Below are positions 8,089 through 16,258 of a DNA stretch of 64,000 nt, piece by piece. Numbering within the stretch: the first letter of the stretch is position 1; each line of letters opens with the position of its first letter. Position numbers and translations under genes: made by a program. Below the pieces are notes generated by a model. The model had not been told where the DNA came from and made no database searches. It saw only the letters and a list, made by a program, of their open reading frames with translations. The stretch is from Arthrobacter sp. cf158 (GTDB lineage: Bacteria > Actinomycetota > Actinomycetes > Actinomycetales > Micrococcaceae): positions 124,001-188,000 of the forward strand of contig NZ_FNNR01000010.1 of NCBI RefSeq assembly GCF_900106835.1. The letters run 5' to 3'.

Positions 8089-8541
8089 ATGACGCTTGGA
8101 TCCCTTCCCGTCCCGAAACCTGCTCCAGGGGCGGAACCCGCAAGTGCCCCTGCCGGGGTTCAACCGTGGTGCACTGTTTGCGCCACGGATTCCTACATTT
8201 TCGTGGAAACAGTGGTGGAAGCTGAGCCACGTGAGTCGACAGTTGTCGACGTCAGCTACACCTGCAGCGAATGCGACACCTTCTATGCCCACGCTGTCCG
8301 GTTGGACACGCTGACACCGGAGATTCAAAGGGACTTTCTGTCCACTTCCGCAGCCGGACTCTGGTTCAGCTGCACACATTGTGGTGAGCCCATGACGCTG
8401 GGCCGTCCCACTGAGCGCGTGATTGAGGCTCCCCGGACCACTGACGATCCGGAGACCCCCAATCTGTTGGAGGTCTACCTGCAGACCCAGGTGCTGCATT
8501 GCCGTTGCGGTTTCCAAATGGAGGTTCCCCGCCACGTTTGA
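8089..8541 (+). CDS. Zinc-ribbon-like protein, function unknown (paralogue of 6495-6926)
   Basis: A 150-residue protein with WCTVC, TCSEC, CTHCGEPM and CRCGFQMEVP motifs in the same order as the paralogue across the ANTAR gene. The four Cys pairs suggest structural zinc. There is no signal peptide or membrane span. The ATG at 8089 follows AAGGAG by 7 bases; an ATG 6 bases earlier would sit too close to that site. The region 7874-8088 before it contains no other gene. Function is unknown; a DNA- or protein-binding role is possible. Confidence 0.8.
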   Translation: MTLGSLPVPKPAPGAEPASAPAGVQPWCTVCATDSYIFVETVVEAEPRESTVVDVSYTCSECDTFYAHAVRLDTLTPEIQRDFLSTSAAGLWFSCTHCGEPMTLGRPTERVIEAPRTTDDPETPNLLEVYLQTQVLHCRCGFQMEVPRHV

Positions 8542-8583
8542 TGACCGCCGGCTCTGAATAACTCACAAGTGGGAGTGGTGGCA

Positions 8584-9729
8584 ATGCGTACCTTTGGCGT
8601 TGAGGAAGAACTTCTGATCGCGGATCCCGCGGATGGCTCCCCTTTGGCCTTGGCGGCGGACCTCCTGGACGTTGCAGCCACCGATGGTGGGCTCAGCGAG
8701 GAGTCAGGCACGGAGGCGTTGACCCTGAAGTCCGAGTTCAAGCAGGAACAAGTCGAGGTCAATTCGCGGCCCTGCGGAACTGCCTCTGAACTGCGGACGG
8801 AAATCCGCCACGGGAGAGCTGCTGCTGATGCTGCGGCCAGGGCGTTGGGAGCACGGGTTGCGGCGTTGGCCACGCCACCGGTATTCCACGCGACGCCAAC
8901 CTCCGGCAACCGGCGGTACGCCACCATGGGCAACGAGTTTGGACTGATAGCCCGCGAGCAGCTCACGTGTGGCTTCCACGTCCACGTCTCCATCGAGTCT
9001 CCCGACGAAGGTGTCGCGGTCCTGGACCGCATGCGCCACTGGCTTCCTGTGCTGTTGGCACTGAGCGCCAACTCCCCGTATTGGATGGGTGCGGACACAG
9101 GCTTTGCGAGTTACCGAACGCAGATCTGGAACAGGTGGCCCACGGCTGGTCCCATGGACGTTTTCGGTTCGGCAGACGGCTACCGTTCCGTGCTTGCTGC
9201 GCTTCTCGGCACGGGAGTCCCGCTGGATGAAGGCATGATCTACTTCGACGCACGCCTGTCCCGGGGCCACCCAACTGTTGAGGTCCGGATTGCTGACGTT
9301 TGCCTCTACGCAGAAGATGCCCTGACCATTGCAGTCATTGCCAGGGCTTTGGTGGAGACCGCGGCGGACGAATGGCATAGGGGAGTTCCGGCGTCGGCCA
9401 TGCCCACTCAGGTATTGCGGATGGCCAACTGGAAGGCGAGCCGATTTGGCGTCAACAACCATGTGCTCCACCCGCTTGAACAGCGGCCGTATCCGGCCGC
9501 TGAAGTGGCCAGCGCCTTGCTCCGGCATGTCAGGACTGCCCTGACCGCAGCCGGGGATTTTGCGCTCGCCCGCGCCGGAGTGGCCACTATTCTGCGCCGG
9601 GGAACCGGCGAGCGACTCCAACGACAGGCCTTCAGCCGGCGTCTGCGGTTGTCCGACGTCGTCTCGGCCGCCATCGCGTCCACTCACGAAGACGGCGAAT
9701 TGTCCGACGCCGGCCTGCTCAGTCTCTAG
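8584..9729 (+). CDS. YbdK-type carboxylate-amine ligase (GCS2 family)
   Basis: A 381-residue member of the glutamate-cysteine ligase family 2. These enzymes activate a carboxylate with ATP and join it to an amine; many show weak glutamate-cysteine ligase activity. FGVEEELLI at the N-terminus is the family hallmark with its metal and ATP-binding glutamates, and TCGFHVHVS and GVNNHVLHPLEQRPYPAAEV match later blocks. The ATG at 8584 follows GGGAG by 8 bases. Since actinobacteria use mycothiol rather than glutathione, the true substrate is probably not cysteine. It lies 42 bases after the zinc-ribbon gene and may be co-transcribed. Confidence 0.85.
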   Translation: MRTFGVEEELLIADPADGSPLALAADLLDVAATDGGLSEESGTEALTLKSEFKQEQVEVNSRPCGTASELRTEIRHGRAAADAAARALGARVAALATPPVFHATPTSGNRRYATMGNEFGLIAREQLTCGFHVHVSIESPDEGVAVLDRMRHWLPVLLALSANSPYWMGADTGFASYRTQIWNRWPTAGPMDVFGSADGYRSVLAALLGTGVPLDEGMIYFDARLSRGHPTVEVRIADVCLYAEDALTIAVIARALVETAADEWHRGVPASAMPTQVLRMANWKASRFGVNNHVLHPLEQRPYPAAEVASALLRHVRTALTAAGDFALARAGVATILRRGTGERLQRQAFSRRLRLSDVVSAAIASTHEDGELSDAGLLSL

Positions 9730-9761
9730 CCGGCCGGCGCCCTGTTAAGCAGCCCGGTAAA

Positions 9762-10163
9762 TCAGCCCTGGTTGATGCGGATCATGTTGCCTGACGGGTC
9801 GCGGAAGGCGCAGTCGCGCGGTCCCCACGGCTGGTCGATCGGTTCCTGAAGGACTTCGGCGCCGGATGCGCGGAGCTTCTCGAAGGTACCGTCAAGATCA
9901 TCCGTGGTGAAGACAAGCATCGGCATGACGCCCTTGGTGAGCAGTTCCTGGATCGCGTCGCCGTCGGCCTGCGAGCGACCGGCGTGCGGAGGGGACAGGA
10001 CCAGTTCCAAGTCCGGCTGGGCATCGCTGCCCAGGGTGACCCAGCGCTGCCCATCGGAGCCGACGTCGTTGCGGACTTCGAAGCCCAGGGCGTCGCGGTA
10101 GAAGGCGAGGGATTCATCAACATCGTTGACAGTGACGTGTGCGTACTTCAGTGAAATGTTCAT
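9762..10163 (-). CDS. VOC-family (glyoxalase/bleomycin-resistance fold) protein
   Basis: A 133-residue vicinal oxygen chelate protein with two beta-alpha-beta-beta-beta modules (KYAHVTVNDVDESLAFYRD at the start, DPSGNMIRINQ at the end). Members bind a metal and act as isomerases, dioxygenases or drug-binding proteins; the substrate is not evident. It begins 10 bases after the AraC-type gene ends on the same strand, an AraC-VOC pairing common in actinobacteria. The downstream convergent gap to 9729 is only 32 bases. Confidence 0.85.
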   Translation of the reverse strand: MNISLKYAHVTVNDVDESLAFYRDALGFEVRNDVGSDGQRWVTLGSDAQPDLELVLSPPHAGRSQADGDAIQELLTKGVMPMLVFTTDDLDGTFEKLRASGAEVLQEPIDQPWGPRDCAFRDPSGNMIRINQG

Positions 10164-10173
10164 GAATCACACG

Positions 10174-10623
10174 CTATTGCAGCTGTGCGGAGGGCGCTTC
10201 TTCAATCCTGCTCAGGTTTGGTGTTCCGTTGCGGTCCGGCCGGGTGTGCTGCTTGGCGATGCAGCTGGGCATGGCCTTCACGGCCTCATGCTCGCGGGAC
10301 CGGTATTCGCTCGGGTTGATCCCAACGATTTCCGTGAAGCGCGTGCTGAAGGAGCCCAGCGATGTACAGCCGACCTCCATGCAGGCGTCCGTGACGCTGG
10401 TTCCCGCGCGAAGCAGGGCCATGGCCCGCTCGATCCGCCGGGTCATGAGGTAGTTGTACGGAGATTCGCCGTACGCAGCCTTGAACTGGCGGGAGAAATG
10501 CGCGGGGGACATCAGGGCGCCGGCGGCCATGGTGGGTACGTCCAAAGGACGCGCATATTCGCGATCGATGAAGTCGCGGGCGCGCCGCAGATGGGCCAGG
10601 TTGGCCAGTTCCTGCGGAGTCAT
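10174..10623 (-). CDS. AraC-family transcriptional regulator (short form)
   Basis: A 149-residue protein consisting mainly of the two AraC helix-turn-helix motifs (residues about 10-110, with MSPAHFSRQFKAAYGESPY and the second-motif GSFSTRFTEIVG). It lacks the large N-terminal effector domain of classical AraC proteins, so any ligand may bind the short C-terminal tail or none. It is in one operon with the VOC gene and is divergent from the esterase at 10650, with only 26 bases between the starts, so promoters of both must overlap. Confidence 0.88.
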   Translation of the reverse strand: MTPQELANLAHLRRARDFIDREYARPLDVPTMAAGALMSPAHFSRQFKAAYGESPYNYLMTRRIERAMALLRAGTSVTDACMEVGCTSLGSFSTRFTEIVGINPSEYRSREHEAVKAMPSCIAKQHTRPDRNGTPNLSRIEEAPSAQLQ

Positions 10624-10649
10624 GGCGTCAGTCTACTAGGCTCGTGCCC

Positions 10650-11267
10650 ATGGATTCAGTGGTGTGGTCGAAGCCGGAACATGAGCGCGCGGGCACCCCG
10701 TTGTTGGTGATGCTGCACGGTTATGGCACCAGTGAGCAGCGCATGGTGGACCTCTTTCCGCACTTGCCGGACCAGTTCACCTGTGCAGCGTTGCGCGGGC
10801 CCAAGGTCATCGGCGATCACTACGGCTGGTTTCTGTTGGATTACTTCCTCACCAACGATTTCGCGGACGTCATTTCCTCCACCAACCGGGTGTTCGATTG
10901 GATCAATTCCGTAAAGAAAAACCACAGCAGCGTGAGCCTGTTGGGCTATTCGCAGGGCATGGCCATGGCCAGTACGCTCCTGCGCCTGCGGCCGAACGAC
11001 TTCAAAGCCACCGTTGGCCTGTCCGGCTTTGTGATGGACAACGACCTCCTGGCCCTGAGTGAATCCTTTGACGCACCGCCTCCGTTCTTCTGGGGGAGGG
11101 ACAAGGCTGATCCTGTGATCAATGAGGATGCGATTGCGCACACCAAGGAGTGGCTTCAGGCCAACGTTGCGTTGACCGCGCGGACGTATCCGGGCATGGG
11201 GCACAGGATCGAGCCGCCGGAGCTGGTGGACGTCAGTGCCTTCCTTAAGTACTACGTCTTGGCTTAA
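10650..11267 (+). CDS. Phospholipase/carboxylesterase-family alpha/beta hydrolase
   Basis: A 205-residue serine hydrolase related to carboxylesterase/thioesterase 1. The oxyanion segment LLVMLHGYG, nucleophile elbow GYSQG, an acidic residue near DPVIN and the final His in GMGHRIEP supply a full catalytic triad. There is no signal peptide, so it is cytoplasmic. A -10-like TAGGCT (10637-10642) ends 7 bases before the ATG, which suggests a leaderless transcript. The natural ester is unknown. Confidence 0.85.
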   Translation: MDSVVWSKPEHERAGTPLLVMLHGYGTSEQRMVDLFPHLPDQFTCAALRGPKVIGDHYGWFLLDYFLTNDFADVISSTNRVFDWINSVKKNHSSVSLLGYSQGMAMASTLLRLRPNDFKATVGLSGFVMDNDLLALSESFDAPPPFFWGRDKADPVINEDAIAHTKEWLQANVALTARTYPGMGHRIEPPELVDVSAFLKYYVLA

Positions 11268-11367
11268 TCCGCCGGGGATTAGAAGGCATCCGCGCCCGGG
11301 AATCAACCTCCCGGTGAGATTCGCGTCACAATTTCGTATTCGTCGGCACTCTATTGAATGACAAAAT

Positions 11368-11381
11368 TGTAAGCGCTTACA
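11368..11381. promoter_or_regulatory. LacI-type operator upstream of the phosphorylase operon
   Basis: TGTAAGCGCTTACA is a perfect 14-bp palindrome with the central CG typical of LacI/GalR-family operators. It lies 75 bases before the lacI-type gene, in the 189-base gap after the esterase. That gap holds nothing else recognisable. It probably mediates autoregulation of the three-gene operon. Confidence 0.8.
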
Positions 11382-11456
11382 CTTTTGGCTGGTGGCCCGC
11401 TTCGGGACATGCGCAAAGGCGTCAGGCGAGTAGGGAAAGGGTTGAGGCCGTGTTGC

Positions 11457-12476
11457 ATGGTTAGGACTCACAGAGTGACAATCCAGGACGTCGCCGTCCT
11501 CTCCGGATTGTCCATTTGCACGGTATCGCGGGCACTGAGGAACCTCCCCAACGTTTCCGGGAAGGCCCAGCGACAGGTGGCGGAAGCCGCCAGCAAACTG
11601 GGCTACAAAGCATCGGCCGCAGCCTCCAGGCTGGCAGGCGGAACCACAGGATCGGTGGCCATCGTCGCCCCGACGGCCACGGCCTGGTTTTTCGCCCAGG
11701 CTGTGGAAGCGGCAGAGGAAGTGTTCGGCGATGCCGGCTATGACACCGTCCTCATCAGCTTGCGCAACAAGACCAGCGTGAGGAAGCAGTTCTTTGCGGA
11801 CCTGGAGAACCTGGCCCAGAGGGTGGATGGCCTGCTCCTGCTCAATATTGACCTCGCCCCCGGAGAAGTGGAAGCGTTGGAAGCCTCCGGGCTGGCGGTA
11901 GCCAGCGTGGGGATGGGAAATGTTCCGTGGGACAATGTAGGTATCGATGACGAGCACGCGGCCTGGCAGGCAACCCAACACCTGCTGGGGCTGGGCCATT
12001 GGGACTTGGCCGTTCTCTCGAGCAATGAACACTCCGTTGTGACTGAGACCCCTCGGTTCCGTGGCTTCAGGCGTGCGCTGGATGAACACCACCTCACCGT
12101 CCACCCGGACTCTGTGGTGGGTGCCGGGCCAAGCATCGACGACGGCCGGCGGGCAATGACTGAACTCATCACCCGCGGTGCAAGGCCCACGGCAGTGTTC
12201 GCCCATTGCGACGAAGCCGCATTCGGTGCGTTAACCGCGCTCCGTGAGTACGGCTTCTCCGTGCCCAAGAACGTGTCCGTCATCGGTATAGACGACCACC
12301 CCATGAGCTGGTTCCTTGGCCTGAGCACTGTGGCGCAGCCCGTTGCCGACCAAGGTGCCTTCGCGGCAAACCTGCTGTGTGAACACCTGTTGAATCCTGA
12401 ATCCCCCCATCAACCCTCCAACCACCTGCTCGATACCAAGCTCATCGAACGCAAGACCACGCGCCACAAGCGCTGA
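11457..12476 (+). CDS. LacI-family transcriptional regulator
   Basis: A 339-residue repressor. The N-terminal helix-turn-helix (TIQDVAVLSGLSICTVSRAL) and hinge (LGYKASAAASRLAGG) precede a periplasmic-binding-protein-like sugar domain ending in VSVIGIDDHP and VAQPVADQG. It starts the operon with a beta-phosphoglucomutase 8 bases later and a GH65 phosphorylase after that, so the inducer is probably a glucose disaccharide or glucose phosphate. The ATG at 11457 follows a GAGG by 9 bases; an earlier in-frame start at 11385 would place non-family residues before the HTH. Confidence 0.92.
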   Translation: MVRTHRVTIQDVAVLSGLSICTVSRALRNLPNVSGKAQRQVAEAASKLGYKASAAASRLAGGTTGSVAIVAPTATAWFFAQAVEAAEEVFGDAGYDTVLISLRNKTSVRKQFFADLENLAQRVDGLLLLNIDLAPGEVEALEASGLAVASVGMGNVPWDNVGIDDEHAAWQATQHLLGLGHWDLAVLSSNEHSVVTETPRFRGFRRALDEHHLTVHPDSVVGAGPSIDDGRRAMTELITRGARPTAVFAHCDEAAFGALTALREYGFSVPKNVSVIGIDDHPMSWFLGLSTVAQPVADQGAFAANLLCEHLLNPESPHQPSNHLLDTKLIERKTTRHKR

Positions 12477-12484
12477 ACGGAACA

Positions 12485-13216
12485 ATGCACATGACTGATC
12501 TTCGTAATGCCTGGACTGGCGCCACTGCGCTGCTGTTCGACCTCGACGGCGTGCTGACGCCAACTGCCGTGGTGCACGAGCATGCGTGGCAGGAACTGTT
12601 CGACGGCTATCTCGCAGAGGCGGGCCATCCCCAGGGTTACCAGGAGAGCGACTACTTCGACCACATTGATGGGAAGCCGCGCTTCGATGGCGTCCGGGAT
12701 TTCCTGGCGTCCCGCGGCATCACGCTGCCCGAAGGTCCGGTCCATGACCACCCGGACAACCAGACCGTGCAGGGGTTGGGTAACCGGAAGAACGCCATTT
12801 TCAATGAGATTGTGAACTCCCGCGGTGTTGAGCCATACGAAGGTTCGGTCAAGTTCATCAATGCCGCCGTGGAGCTGGGGTTGAAGGTGGCCGTGGTGTC
12901 CTCTTCCCGTAACGCTCCCGCCGTGCTGAAGGCCGCTGGCCTTGACCACCACTTCGAGGTGGTGGTGGACGGACAGGTGGCGGCCGGCGTCGGGCTTCCC
13001 GGCAAGCCGGACCCGGCAACGTACGTCTACGCAGCGGGCCTTCTGGACGTGCCTGTGGAGGAATGCATCGTGGTGGAGGACGCAGTTTCCGGTGTGCAGG
13101 CCGGAGCGGGCGCCAACTTTTACGCCGTGATCGGTGTGAACCGCGGGGCAGGCCGCCAAACCCTGCTGGACGCCGGCGCCACACTGGTGGTCGACGACCT
13201 CAACGATCTTCTCTGA
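12485..13216 (+). CDS. pgmB: Beta-phosphoglucomutase-type HAD hydrolase
   Basis: A 243-residue HAD-superfamily phosphomutase. Motif I LFDLDGVLT gives nucleophile Asp 19 and acid/base Asp 21, SSSRN is motif II, GKPDP carries the lysine, and VVEDAVSGVQAG is motif IV. Beta-phosphoglucomutase turns beta-glucose 1-phosphate into glucose 6-phosphate. It sits directly upstream of a GH65 phosphorylase, the enzyme type that generates beta-glucose 1-phosphate, so the two form a pathway. A second ATG 6 bases downstream is equally possible as the start. Confidence 0.9.
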   Translation: MHMTDLRNAWTGATALLFDLDGVLTPTAVVHEHAWQELFDGYLAEAGHPQGYQESDYFDHIDGKPRFDGVRDFLASRGITLPEGPVHDHPDNQTVQGLGNRKNAIFNEIVNSRGVEPYEGSVKFINAAVELGLKVAVVSSSRNAPAVLKAAGLDHHFEVVVDGQVAAGVGLPGKPDPATYVYAAGLLDVPVEECIVVEDAVSGVQAGAGANFYAVIGVNRGAGRQTLLDAGATLVVDDLNDLL

Positions 13217-13247
13217 CCCTACTTTTTTCGAAGGATTTCATCAGCCC

Positions 13248-15602
13248 ATGGCACTCATCAGCTCCGATCGGCTGCGCTTCCCCTGCGAGCCCTGGAAGCT
13301 CGTGGAAAACATCCACGTCCCCGGTGACGAGGGAACGCTGGAAACGCTGTTCGCGCTTGGCAACGGCCACCTTGGCATCCGTGGCTCGCATTCAACCACG
13401 GGGGATGGCGAGCTTCCCGGCACGTTCATCAACGGTTTTCATGAGATCTGGGACATCAAACACGCAGAAAATGCCTACGGTTTTGCCCGCACGGGCCAGC
13501 GGATTGTGTACGTTCCGGACGCCAACAACTTCACGGTTTCCATTGACGGCGAGGCCCTGAGCCTGGGCGAGTCCACTGTGGTGGATTACCACCGCAGCGT
13601 GGACTTCTCCACAGGCATCTACGAGGAAAGCATCACCTGGGCCTGTCGCTCGGGCGCTACCGTCACCACGGTTGAGCGCCGCGCGGTCGGGTTCGATTCG
13701 CGCGGTTGCCTTGGCCTGGAACTGTCTGTCTCCGCGGACCGTGACGTATCCGCAGACATCACGTCCGGCGTCGTGAACCGGCAGGACCAGCCTGTGGAGG
13801 ACCACTCGGTCCATGACCCGCGCCGCTCCGGCCGGCACGCCGGCCGAGTGCTGCTGCCGCTGCACCTGCAGGGTGCCGACGGTTCGCTCCGCCTCGCATG
13901 GGAGACCTCGGAGTCGCGCCAACGCGTCGCCATGGCCGTGGACCACTGGATTTCCGCCGAAGGCCAGCCCTTCGAGACGCTGGTGGCGGAAGACGAATCG
14001 TCCGTACGTTACGTTTTGGCAATTCACGACGGCGGCCCTTTCCGTCTGGAGAAAACGGTCAGTTACGTGGTGGCCGGTTCCACTGACGCCGAGGACCGCG
14101 GGGAGAGCCTTGCCGCTGACGCGGAAGCCAATCTGGTGTCCTTCGGCGAGATCCTGGCGCAGAGCGAGGCGCACTACCAGCAGTACTGGACCACGGCGGA
14201 CATCTCCATCGGAGGTCAGCCGGAGATGCAGCAGGCCGTGCGCTGGGGCCTGTTCCAGCTGGCGCAGGCCACTGCACGCGCCGGTGTGGCGGGCATTCCT
14301 GCCAAGGGTGTGAGTGGGTCCGGGTACGAGGGGCACTACTTCTGGGACCAGGAAATCTACCTCCTGCCGTACCTGACCTACACCAACCCGTGCGGAGCCC
14401 GGAAAGTGCTGGAATCCCGCCATGCCATGCTGCCGGACGCCCGCGTTCGCGCCAAGGAGCTCAGCGTTGATGGTGCGCTGTTCCCGTGGCGCACCATCAA
14501 TGGCCTGGAAGCCAGCGCCTACTACGCTGCCGGTACCGCCCAGTTCCACATCGCCGCGGCCATCGCCTTCGCAGCCAACCGCTACCAGTGGGCCAGTGGC
14601 GATGACACCTTCCGTGGGGAGTTGGGTGCCGACCTGCTGATCGAGACGGCGCGCATGTGGGCATCGCTGGGCTTCTTCGGCAAGGACGGCATGTTCCACA
14701 TCCATGGCGTGACTGGACCGGATGAGTACACCGCCGTGGTCAATGACAACCTGTACACCAACGTCATGGCGCGCTTTAACCTCCGTGCCGCCGCGGCGCT
14801 GGAGCACGAGGGGATCGCCGACACCGAGCGCATGGTGTGGCGGCAGGCAGCCGAGCGTATGTCGCTCCCGTACGATCCGCACCTGCAGGTGTTCAGCCAG
14901 GACAACGACTTCATGACGTTGGAGCCGTGGGACTGGAACACTCCCAAATCCAAGTACCCGTTGCTGCTGAACTTCCACCCGCTGGTGATTTACCGCCACC
15001 AGGTCCTCAAGCAGGCCGATACGGTGCTGGCGATGTTCCTGCAGTGGCAGGACTTTACCGCTGAGGAGAAGCAGCGCGCCTTCGATTTCTACGATCCCAT
15101 CACCACCGGCGACTCCACCCTGTCCGCCTGCGTGCAGGGCATCATGGCGGCCGAGGTTGGGTATGGCGATGTTGCGCTGCAGCACTTTACCGAGGCTCTG
15201 TTCATCGACCTGGACAACTCGCATGGCAACACGATCGACGGCGTCCACATTGCCTCCACCGGCGGCATCTGGAGCTCGTTGGTGTGCGGCTTCGCGGGCA
15301 TGCGCGACCAAGGCGAGATGCTGCGCTTCGATCCCCGGCTTCCTGTGGAGTGGGAAGGCCTGTCCTTCACGCTTAAGGTTCAGGGACGCCTGCTGGCCGT
15401 GGACCTGAAACAGGGATCCATCGCCCTGACGCTCGTGACAGGGCCGGACTACAGCGACGAACCGCTGGCCATTCACGTGCGGGACTACAGCGTCACGGTG
15501 GGTTCTGAAACCGTGACAGTGCCGCTGGAAACTGTCCCGGTCCCACCGCCGTCGATCTTCCCCAGCGTCTTCCCGACGGCGGGACTCCCCATCATCCGGT
15601 AG
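13248..15602 (+). CDS. Glycoside hydrolase family 65 disaccharide phosphorylase
   Basis: A 784-residue inverting phosphorylase. The N-terminal beta-sandwich is followed by an (alpha/alpha)6 barrel containing GHYFWDQEIYLLPY and the catalytic acid in VTGPDEYTAV (Glu 493), then a small C-terminal domain. GH65 enzymes split maltose, trehalose, kojibiose or nigerose with phosphate into glucose and beta-glucose 1-phosphate, which PgmB next door would use. Which disaccharide is used cannot be decided from the visible motifs. No transporter gene accompanies the operon, so the sugar may be imported by a separate system or be internal. Confidence 0.92.
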   Translation: MALISSDRLRFPCEPWKLVENIHVPGDEGTLETLFALGNGHLGIRGSHSTTGDGELPGTFINGFHEIWDIKHAENAYGFARTGQRIVYVPDANNFTVSIDGEALSLGESTVVDYHRSVDFSTGIYEESITWACRSGATVTTVERRAVGFDSRGCLGLELSVSADRDVSADITSGVVNRQDQPVEDHSVHDPRRSGRHAGRVLLPLHLQGADGSLRLAWETSESRQRVAMAVDHWISAEGQPFETLVAEDESSVRYVLAIHDGGPFRLEKTVSYVVAGSTDAEDRGESLAADAEANLVSFGEILAQSEAHYQQYWTTADISIGGQPEMQQAVRWGLFQLAQATARAGVAGIPAKGVSGSGYEGHYFWDQEIYLLPYLTYTNPCGARKVLESRHAMLPDARVRAKELSVDGALFPWRTINGLEASAYYAAGTAQFHIAAAIAFAANRYQWASGDDTFRGELGADLLIETARMWASLGFFGKDGMFHIHGVTGPDEYTAVVNDNLYTNVMARFNLRAAAALEHEGIADTERMVWRQAAERMSLPYDPHLQVFSQDNDFMTLEPWDWNTPKSKYPLLLNFHPLVIYRHQVLKQADTVLAMFLQWQDFTAEEKQRAFDFYDPITTGDSTLSACVQGIMAAEVGYGDVALQHFTEALFIDLDNSHGNTIDGVHIASTGGIWSSLVCGFAGMRDQGEMLRFDPRLPVEWEGLSFTLKVQGRLLAVDLKQGSIALTLVTGPDYSDEPLAIHVRDYSVTVGSETVTVPLETVPVPPPSIFPSVFPTAGLPIIR

Positions 15603-15725
15603 CGAAGGACGGCGGGCTCCTTGTTTCCTCTGATGCTGTGCTTGTACCCGTCCGCCCGGTGATCCGTCCCTGCGGGGCCTGGTGGAGATTGACGTAGTGG
15701 CTGCTATCCCCGGGACCGGTCCGCG

Positions 15726-16082
15726 CTAATTGCTGCTTGCGGTTTCCTGCCGGGTTTTGGCCAAGGCACGACGCCGGTCCAACTCGCCGTTGATCAGGTC
15801 CAGTAGCGCTTGGGCCGGTTCGGACAAGTGATGGGTATCCGGTGAGCCAAGCTGGTCGCAGTGGACGAGGACGTGCCGGATGCGCTCCAGTTCCCGGGAC
15901 GGGACCAAGGGCCAGCGGTGGAAGAGTTGCCTCACCGCTAAGGCACCCAGGAGGGCGTCAGGTTTGTTGGGGGTGCGATGGTGGCCATGGTTTTCTGCTG
16001 CTCTTCGTCGAGCAACACTGGCCGCGGAGGGGCCGACACCATGGGCCAGGAGGATTTCGGCCTTGAGTGAATTGGGGGCCAT
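15726..16082 (-). CDS. Hypothetical protein
   Basis: A 118-residue soluble protein, rich in His, Arg and Ala, with predicted helices (DALLGALAVRQLFHRW, ELERIRHVLVHC, EPAQALLDLINGELDRRRA). No domain, signal peptide or membrane span is recognised. A CAGGT lies close before the ATG. It stands alone between the phosphorylase gene and the MFS gene. I do not recognise it. The 122 bases before its end and the 135 bases after its start hold no other gene. Confidence 0.5.
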   Translation of the reverse strand: MAPNSLKAEILLAHGVGPSAASVARRRAAENHGHHRTPNKPDALLGALAVRQLFHRWPLVPSRELERIRHVLVHCDQLGSPDTHHLSEPAQALLDLINGELDRRRALAKTRQETASSN

Positions 16083-16218
16083 TGGGGACCTGCCAAACGT
16101 GAAGCGAGGGAAGCCGGCTGCGTGACTTTGAATTCAGCTTACAGAATGTGAGTTATCTCACGCCAATGTTTACGTGAGGCGTTCGCCGTCGTCATTCATC
16201 GCTTCGCACCACAGCATC

Positions 16219-16253
16219 AGGCGCCGCCTTCCCGATCGCGGGTGGCGGCGCCT
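16219..16253 (-). terminator. Hairpin after the MFS gene
   Basis: AGGCGCCGCC (16219-16228) pairs perfectly with GGCGGCGCCT (16244-16253), and inside it CCCG pairs with CGGG around ATCG. It begins 6 bases past the MFS stop on the minus strand. There is no T-run, so it is a strong-stem rather than a classical intrinsic terminator. Confidence 0.65.
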
Positions 16254-16258
16254 TCGGC

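Noticed and set aside
10656..12206. A 516-residue minus-strand frame
   Set aside because: It is opposite the esterase and LacI genes, both with intact family motifs, and spans two genes and an operator.
13392..15476. A 694-residue minus-strand frame
   Set aside because: It is antisense to the GH65 phosphorylase gene, which carries the catalytic motif and a start in an operon. The antisense product has no domain.
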